Source of the DNA: Sphingomonadaceae bacterium
GTDB lineage: Bacteria; Pseudomonadota; Alphaproteobacteria; Sphingomonadales; Sphingomonadaceae
DNA: 9,402 bases
Direction of reading: 5' to 3'
Assembly (NCBI GenBank): GCA_947446935.1
Contig: CANFIV010000028.1
Location: 1-9,402 of the forward strand
Each line of letters starts with the position of its first letter. Within the stretch, counting starts at the first letter, position 1. Shown piece after piece: positions 6,105-9,402 of this stretch. A model generated the notes under the pieces. The model was not told where the DNA came from, ran no database searches, and saw only the letters and a list, made by a program, of their open reading frames with translations. The position numbers were made by a program, and so were the translations under genes.

Positions 6105-7076
6105 TCAAACCATCCCCGCCAACCGCTCGCGGATAATCCCGTTCGCCTGCGCCATGATCCGGTCGACCAGTTCCTTGCAGGTCGGGATATCGTGGATCAG
6201 CCCCGCGACCATGCCGCAGCTCCACGCGCCGGCTTCGATGTCTCCGTCCATCATGATCCGCGGATAGACCCCCGCGACCTCGTCGATGATGTCCTCGAAT
6301 TTGAGGTCTGCACCGAGGCGGCGCTCCTTTTCGAGCAGGCGCTCCACCGCTGCATTGGTCAGCACGCGCTCGGTGTTGCGCAGCGGGCGCATGACCAGCC
6401 GGGTGTCGAGCTCGGAAGCAGCGACCAGCGCCTGCTTCACCTTTTCGTGCACCGGCGCTTCCTTCGTGGCGATGAAGCGTGTGCCCATGTTGATACCCTC
6501 AGCGCCCAGCGCCAGCGCGGCGACAAGGCTGCGCCCGTCGGCCATGCCGCCCGAGGCGACGAAGGGAATGGTCAGCTCTTCCGCCGCGCGCGGCAGCAGG
6601 ATGAAGTTCGGAATATCATCCTCGCCGGGATGACCGCCGCATTCGAAGCCATCGACCGAGATCGCATCGCAGCCGACTTTCTCGGCCTTCACGCTGTGGC
6701 GCACCGAAGTGCACTTGTGGATCACCTTGATCCCGGCATCCTTGAAATAGGGCAGGAACGGCGCGGGGTTGTTGCCCGCCGTCTCGACGACTTTGACCCC
6801 GCCTTCGATGATCGCGCGGATATAGCCGGGATAATCGGGCGAATTAACCGTGGGCAGGAAGGTGAGGTTCACGCCGAAGGGCTTGTCGGTCATGTCCTTG
6901 CAGCGCGCGATCTCGTTCGCGAGATCGGGCGCGGTCTTCTGCGTGAGCCCGGTGATAATGCCGAGCCCGCCCGCGTTCGAGACGGCGGCGGCCATTTCGG
7001 CAAAGCCGACATAGTGCATGCCGCCCTGGATGATCGGATGCTCGATGCCGAACAATTCGGTAATGCGGGTCTTCAT
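6105..7076 (-). CDS. Nitronate monooxygenase / 2-nitropropane dioxygenase family flavoprotein
   Basis: The 323-residue product is a cytoplasmic FMN-binding TIM-barrel protein of the NMO/2-NPD family, related in fold to FabK. It opens with MKTRITELFGIEHPIIQGGM, the usual family start. SNAGGLGIITG follows at 33-43. SVDGFECGGHPG (140-151) contains the family His (His149) near the flavin, and the phosphate-binding stretch SGGMADGRS plus LGAEGINMGTRFIAT lies at about 175-204. Members oxidise alkyl nitronates or act as NADH:quinone reductases, and many are unassigned, so the substrate is not claimed. ATG 7076 is supported by AGGGAGAG seven bases upstream. The frame stays open back to 7319, but that part lies inside mutM and is not credible. 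The gene is downstream of mutM on the same strand, 88 bases away, and converges on the dehydrogenase operon. Confidence 0.87.
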   Translation of the reverse strand: MKTRITELFGIEHPIIQGGMHYVGFAEMAAAVSNAGGLGIITGLTQKTAPDLANEIARCKDMTDKPFGVNLTFLPTVNSPDYPGYIRAIIEGGVKVVETAGNNPAPFLPYFKDAGIKVIHKCTSVRHSVKAEKVGCDAISVDGFECGGHPGEDDIPNFILLPRAAEELTIPFVASGGMADGRSLVAALALGAEGINMGTRFIATKEAPVHEKVKQALVAASELDTRLVMRPLRNTERVLTNAAVERLLEKERRLGADLKFEDIIDEVAGVYPRIMMDGDIEAGAWSCGMVAGLIHDIPTCKELVDRIMAQANGIIRERLAGMV

Positions 7077-7129
7077 GATTGGTCTCTCCCTTGTGCAGGG
7101 AGTTTGGACAGGACCGTGTTTCCGCGCAA

Positions 7130-7164
7130 GGGGGCCAGCTTCCGTCCTGCTATTTCTGGCCCTC
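7130..7164 (-). terminator. Possible weak hairpin just after the mutM stop codon
   Basis: GGGCCAG (7132-7138) and CTGGCCC (7156-7162) form a seven-base stem with a 17-base loop, immediately downstream of the mutM stop on the minus strand. There is no U-tract, so it may be a weak terminator or processing hairpin separating mutM from the following monooxygenase gene, or it may be chance in GC-rich sequence. Confidence 0.3.
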
Positions 7165-7977
7165 CTACTTTTGGCAGGCACCGCAGAAGAAGGTGGAGCG
7201 CCCGCCTTGCACCACGCGTTCCACCGGACGGCCGCAGCCGCACGCCTCGCCCTCGCGGCCATAGACGCGCCAGTCCTTGGCGAAATAGCCCAGCTCGCCA
7301 TCTGGCCGCACATAATCACGCAAGGTCGAGCCGCCCGCGAGAATCGCCTCTTCCAGCACGGCGCGGATTTCAGGCACGAGCCGGTTCAACGCCGCGCGGC
7401 TGACTTTGCCCGCCTCGCGCTCCGGATGAATGCGCGCGCGGTGCAGCGCCTCGCAAACGTAGATATTGCCCAGCCCCGCCACCACACGCTGATCGAGCAG
7501 CAGGAGCTTGATCGCCGCGAACCGGGTTTCAAACGCGGCGGCAAGGTGCGCCGCCGTCAGCCCAGGCCCCAACGGTTCGGGCCCCAGCGCGGCGAATTGC
7601 GGCCATGCATCAAGTGCGGCGCTATCGACCAGATCGACCGAACCGAATCGCCGCGCATCGTTGAGTGCCAGAATCTGGCCCTTGCCGGTTTCGATCACCA
7701 GATGGTCGTGCTTGCCGATTTCGTCGGGATCGATGCGCCAGCGCCCGCTCATGCCAAGGTGAAACACCATGGTCTGCCCTCGGTCCACATGGATCAAGCC
7801 ATACTTCGCGCGGCGGCTGAGCCCGGTCACCCGCGCGCCGGTCAGCGCCTGCACCAGCCCCGGCGGGAAGGGGCGGCGCAAGTCCGGCCGGTTCACTTGC
7901 ACGCGCGTGAGCACCTGCCCTTCAAGGACAGTGGCAAGACCGCGAACGGTGGTTTCTACTTCGGGTAATTCGGGCAT
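7165..7977 (-). CDS. mutM: Formamidopyrimidine-DNA glycosylase (Fpg/MutM)
   Basis: The 270-residue enzyme removes oxidised purines such as 8-oxoguanine from DNA and nicks the abasic site (base-excision repair). The N-terminus after Met removal is PELPEVE, giving the Pro2 nucleophile and Glu3; this fixes the start at 7977 although the frame is open to 7998. Lys58 (SRRAKYG) matches the essential Lys57 of E. coli. The helix-two-turn-helix region includes GLGNIYVCEALHRARIHP. The C-terminus carries a zinc finger of the form C-G-C-(17 or so)-C-G-A-C-Q, with one residue between the first two Cys where the E. coli enzyme has two. No clear Shine-Dalgarno is visible; the bases upstream of the start (from 7984) belong to a large palindrome. 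The gene is divergent from ubiE, a common alphaproteobacterial order. Confidence 0.96.
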   Translation of the reverse strand: MPELPEVETTVRGLATVLEGQVLTRVQVNRPDLRRPFPPGLVQALTGARVTGLSRRAKYGLIHVDRGQTMVFHLGMSGRWRIDPDEIGKHDHLVIETGKGQILALNDARRFGSVDLVDSAALDAWPQFAALGPEPLGPGLTAAHLAAAFETRFAAIKLLLLDQRVVAGLGNIYVCEALHRARIHPEREAGKVSRAALNRLVPEIRAVLEEAILAGGSTLRDYVRPDGELGYFAKDWRVYGREGEACGCGRPVERVVQGGRSTFFCGACQK

Positions 7978-7983
7978 GATCTT

Positions 7984-8068
7984 GGGGTCCAAACCCAATC
8001 AGGGCGCGTTCGAGGCGTCCAAATGGCTTCCATCTCGCGCCAACGCGCCCTGATTGAGTTTGGACCCC
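7984..8068. repeat. Large near-perfect inverted repeat (27-bp arms) in the mutM/ubiE divergent region
   Basis: The left arm (7984-8010) begins GGGGTCCAAACCC and ends AGGGCGCGTT; the right arm (8042-8068) begins AACGCGCCCT and ends GTTTGGACCCC. The arms are exact reverse complements except at one position (C at 7995 against the equivalent of T), separated by a 31-base centre. In minus-strand RNA (the mutM leader) the odd pair becomes a G-U wobble and the stem is unbroken; in plus-strand RNA it is a C-A mismatch. The stem base lies six bases before the mutM ATG and 53 bases before ubiE. It takes up most of a 144-bp gap that must also hold two promoters. It could be a miniature mobile repeat or a cis-regulatory RNA structure. 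There is no coding sequence in it. Confidence 0.9.
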
Positions 8069-8121
8069 TTGCCCCTAACAGGCTTTGCGGTGACGGCAAT
8101 TCCCTCCTAAAGGCGCGAAGT

Positions 8122-8895
8122 ATGACAGCAGATGCGACCCCCTCAGAGGCCAATGGCTACGGCGAGCCCGAAACCGTCTCCTTCGGCTACGAAGACGTTC
8201 CCATCGAAGAGAAAGCTGCCCGCGTCGGCGCGGTGTTTTCCTCCGTGGCGAAGAGCTACGACCGGATGAACGATGCCATGTCGGTGGGCATGCACCGCCT
8301 GTGGAAGGACCGTTTCGTGCGCCGGGTAAAGCCGCGCGAGGGTGAGACGATCCTGGATATGGCGGGCGGCACAGGCGACATCGCCTTCCGCATGGCCCCC
8401 TCGGGCGCTTCGATCACCGTTTCCGATATCAATCAGGACATGCTCGATGTCGGCGTCGAACGCGCGGTTTCACGCGGGATCGACGGCCTCGTGTGGTCGC
8501 GCCAGAATGCCGAGGAGCTGTCCTTCGGGGACCGCTTCTTCAACGCCTATACGATCGCCTTCGGCATCCGCAACGTGACGCGGATCGATCATGCGCTGGC
8601 TGAAGCGCACCGCGTGCTGAAGCCCGGCGGCCGGTTCTTCTGCCTCGAGTTTTCGACCACCGAATGGCCTGGCTTTGCCGAGGTCTACGATCTCTATTCG
8701 CACAAGGTGGTGCCGCAACTGGGCAAGGCCATCGCCGGGGACGCGGATTCGTATCGCTACCTGATCGAATCGATTCGCCGCTTTCCCAAGATGCGCGATT
8801 TCGAGGGCATGATCCGCGAGGCGGGCTTCCGCCACACGAAGGTCGAGCCCATTCTGGGCGGGCTGGTGGCGATCCATTCGGGCTGGAAAATCTAG
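8122..8895 (+). CDS. ubiE: UbiE ubiquinone/menaquinone C-methyltransferase
   Basis: The 257-residue SAM-dependent methyltransferase performs the C-methylation of the benzoquinol (or demethylmenaquinol) ring in respiratory quinone synthesis. Family signatures are VFSSVAKSYDRMNDAMSVGMHRLWK (about 38-62), the SAM motif I DMAGGTGD (79-86), TIAFGIRNVTRID (144-156), the HRVLKPGGRFFCLEFS post-motif (about 163-178) and the C-terminal GGLVAIHSGWKI. An N-terminal extension of about 28 residues precedes the conserved core, which is unremarkable in alphaproteobacteria. ATG 8122 is preferred over ATG 8023 because AAAGG (8109-8113) lies eight bases upstream, and the longer frame would translate through the arm of the inverted repeat. 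It is the first gene of the ubiE-ubiB operon; only four bases separate it from ubiB. Confidence 0.96.
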   Translation: MTADATPSEANGYGEPETVSFGYEDVPIEEKAARVGAVFSSVAKSYDRMNDAMSVGMHRLWKDRFVRRVKPREGETILDMAGGTGDIAFRMAPSGASITVSDINQDMLDVGVERAVSRGIDGLVWSRQNAEELSFGDRFFNAYTIAFGIRNVTRIDHALAEAHRVLKPGGRFFCLEFSTTEWPGFAEVYDLYSHKVVPQLGKAIAGDADSYRYLIESIRRFPKMRDFEGMIREAGFRHTKVEPILGGLVAIHSGWKI

Positions 8896-8899
8896 GACC

Positions 8900-9402
8900 T
8901 TGACCCGCCACACCACCCATATCTGGCGCCTGCTCGGCTGGGGCATCACGCTTGCCCGGCACGGCGCGCTCGTCGGCATCGAGAACGACCAGAACACGCC
9001 TCCGCCCGTGCGCCGGCTGGTCAAGCTGGCGCGCTGGATCTCGCTCACTGGCAAGAGCCGCAAGCCCGATTATGCCGGCGCATTCCGTGCGATCGGTCCA
9101 GCCGCGATCAAGCTGGGTCAGACGCTTGCCACGCGGCCCGATCTTGTCGGTCCCGAGGCCGCGCACAACCTGCTCGCTCTGCAGGACAAGCTGCCCCCTG
9201 TGCCGCTTGAGCAGATTCGCCGCGAGATTGAATCGACGTTCGAGCGCCCCCTCGAATCGATGTTCTCATCGTTCGAAAGCGAGCCGGTCGGCGCCGCCTC
9301 GGTCGCGCAAGTCCACCGTGCGGTGACCACGGAGGGCCGCACCGTTGCGGTCAAGGTGCTCCGCCCCGGCGTGCGCGAGAAATTCGCCAGCGATATCGCG
9401 AC
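8900..9402 (+). CDS. ubiB: UbiB, atypical kinase-like ubiquinone biosynthesis protein (5' part, cut by window end)
   Basis: The frame from TTG 8900 stays open to the end of the window and gives 167 residues, about a third of a usual UbiB. It starts as L/M-TRHTTHIWRLLGWGITLARHGALVGIE. GPAAIKLGQTLATRPDL contains the UbiB-family KxGQ motif (Lys71-Gln74), followed by LLALQDKLPP. PVGAASVAQVHRA (about 129-141) holds the alanine-rich nucleotide loop, and VAVKVLRPG (Lys near 152) is the nucleotide-binding lysine. UbiB is an ADCK/ABC1-type ATPase associated with membranes and required for ubiquinone synthesis. TTG is taken as the start because the known N-terminal sequence type begins there, and AGGA (8894-8897) overlaps the ubiE stop. 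The four-base spacing implies translational coupling with ubiE. The C-terminal membrane segments lie outside the window. Confidence 0.93.
   Translation, partial: MTRHTTHIWRLLGWGITLARHGALVGIENDQNTPPPVRRLVKLARWISLTGKSRKPDYAGAFRAIGPAAIKLGQTLATRPDLVGPEAAHNLLALQDKLPPVPLEQIRREIESTFERPLESMFSSFESEPVGAASVAQVHRAVTTEGRTVAVKVLRPGVREKFASDIA

Noticed and set aside
7100..7109. GAGTTTGGAC shared with the right arm of the mutM palindrome (8056-8065)
   Set aside because: Only ten bases match and the flanks differ, so it cannot be distinguished from chance or be called a second copy of the element.
7077..7319. N-terminal extension of the nitronate monooxygenase to 7319
   Set aside because: The extension overlaps the 3' end of mutM and lacks motifs, whereas MKTRITELFGIEHPIIQGGM at 7076 with a strong ribosome binding site is the family start.
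5958..7403. Long open frame on the plus strand opposite the nitronate monooxygenase and mutM genes
   Set aside because: Its product is Arg/His/Asp-rich with no family motifs, and it lies antisense to two clearly recognised genes; it is a by-product of high GC content.

Overview
The window looks like a chromosomal segment of a GC-rich alphaproteobacterium, most likely a member of the Sphingomonadales. This rests on the mutM / ubiE-ubiB arrangement at the right end, the protein styles, the GC-rich codon use and the type of GC-rich intergenic palindromes. The genus cannot be fixed from sequence reading alone. No CRISPR array, tRNA, rRNA, transposase, integrase or phage gene was seen, and there is no gene-free stretch over 300 bases.

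Layout, left to right. (1) Positions 1-125 are a control region with two identical, perfect 12-bp palindromes of the LacI-family type. It reads into an SLC45/GPH-like MFS sugar transporter (126-1433, +). The transporter converges on a LacI-family repressor (1430-2437, -), and their stop codons overlap in one CTAG. The likely logic is a local repressor controlling sugar or glycoside uptake. Any gene left of the window, read leftwards, could share the operators. (2) Divergent from lacI is a fumarylacetoacetate hydrolase (FAH) family enzyme (2579-3424, +). (3) After a 151-bp gap with a promoter-like palindrome come two acyl-CoA dehydrogenase genes (3576-4769 and 4831-5961, +). They look like the alpha and beta subunits of a heteromeric enzyme of the PimC/PimD or FadE26/FadE27 (ChsE4-ChsE5) type. 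A strong hairpin lies between them. (4) A cluster of three hairpins whose outer two are inverted copies (5984-6096) separates them from a convergent nitronate monooxygenase / 2-nitropropane dioxygenase family gene (6105-7076, -). (5) Next is mutM/fpg (7165-7977, -). It is divergent from ubiE (8122-8895, +) and ubiB (from 8900, +, cut by the window end), which form a ubiquinone biosynthesis operon. A large near-perfect inverted repeat (7984-8068) fills most of the mutM/ubiE divergent promoter region and ends six bases from the mutM start codon.

The coding content is conventional: sugar uptake and its regulation, acyl-CoA and keto-acid catabolism, base-excision repair and ubiquinone synthesis. 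I found no convincing new multi-gene system. The less explained signals are non-coding: the 27-bp-arm palindrome at mutM, the composite hairpin element at 5984-6096, the hairpin between the two dehydrogenase subunits, the twin operators, the MerR-type palindrome before the dehydrogenases, and the repeated TGTGCC/GGCACA words between lacI and the FAH gene.
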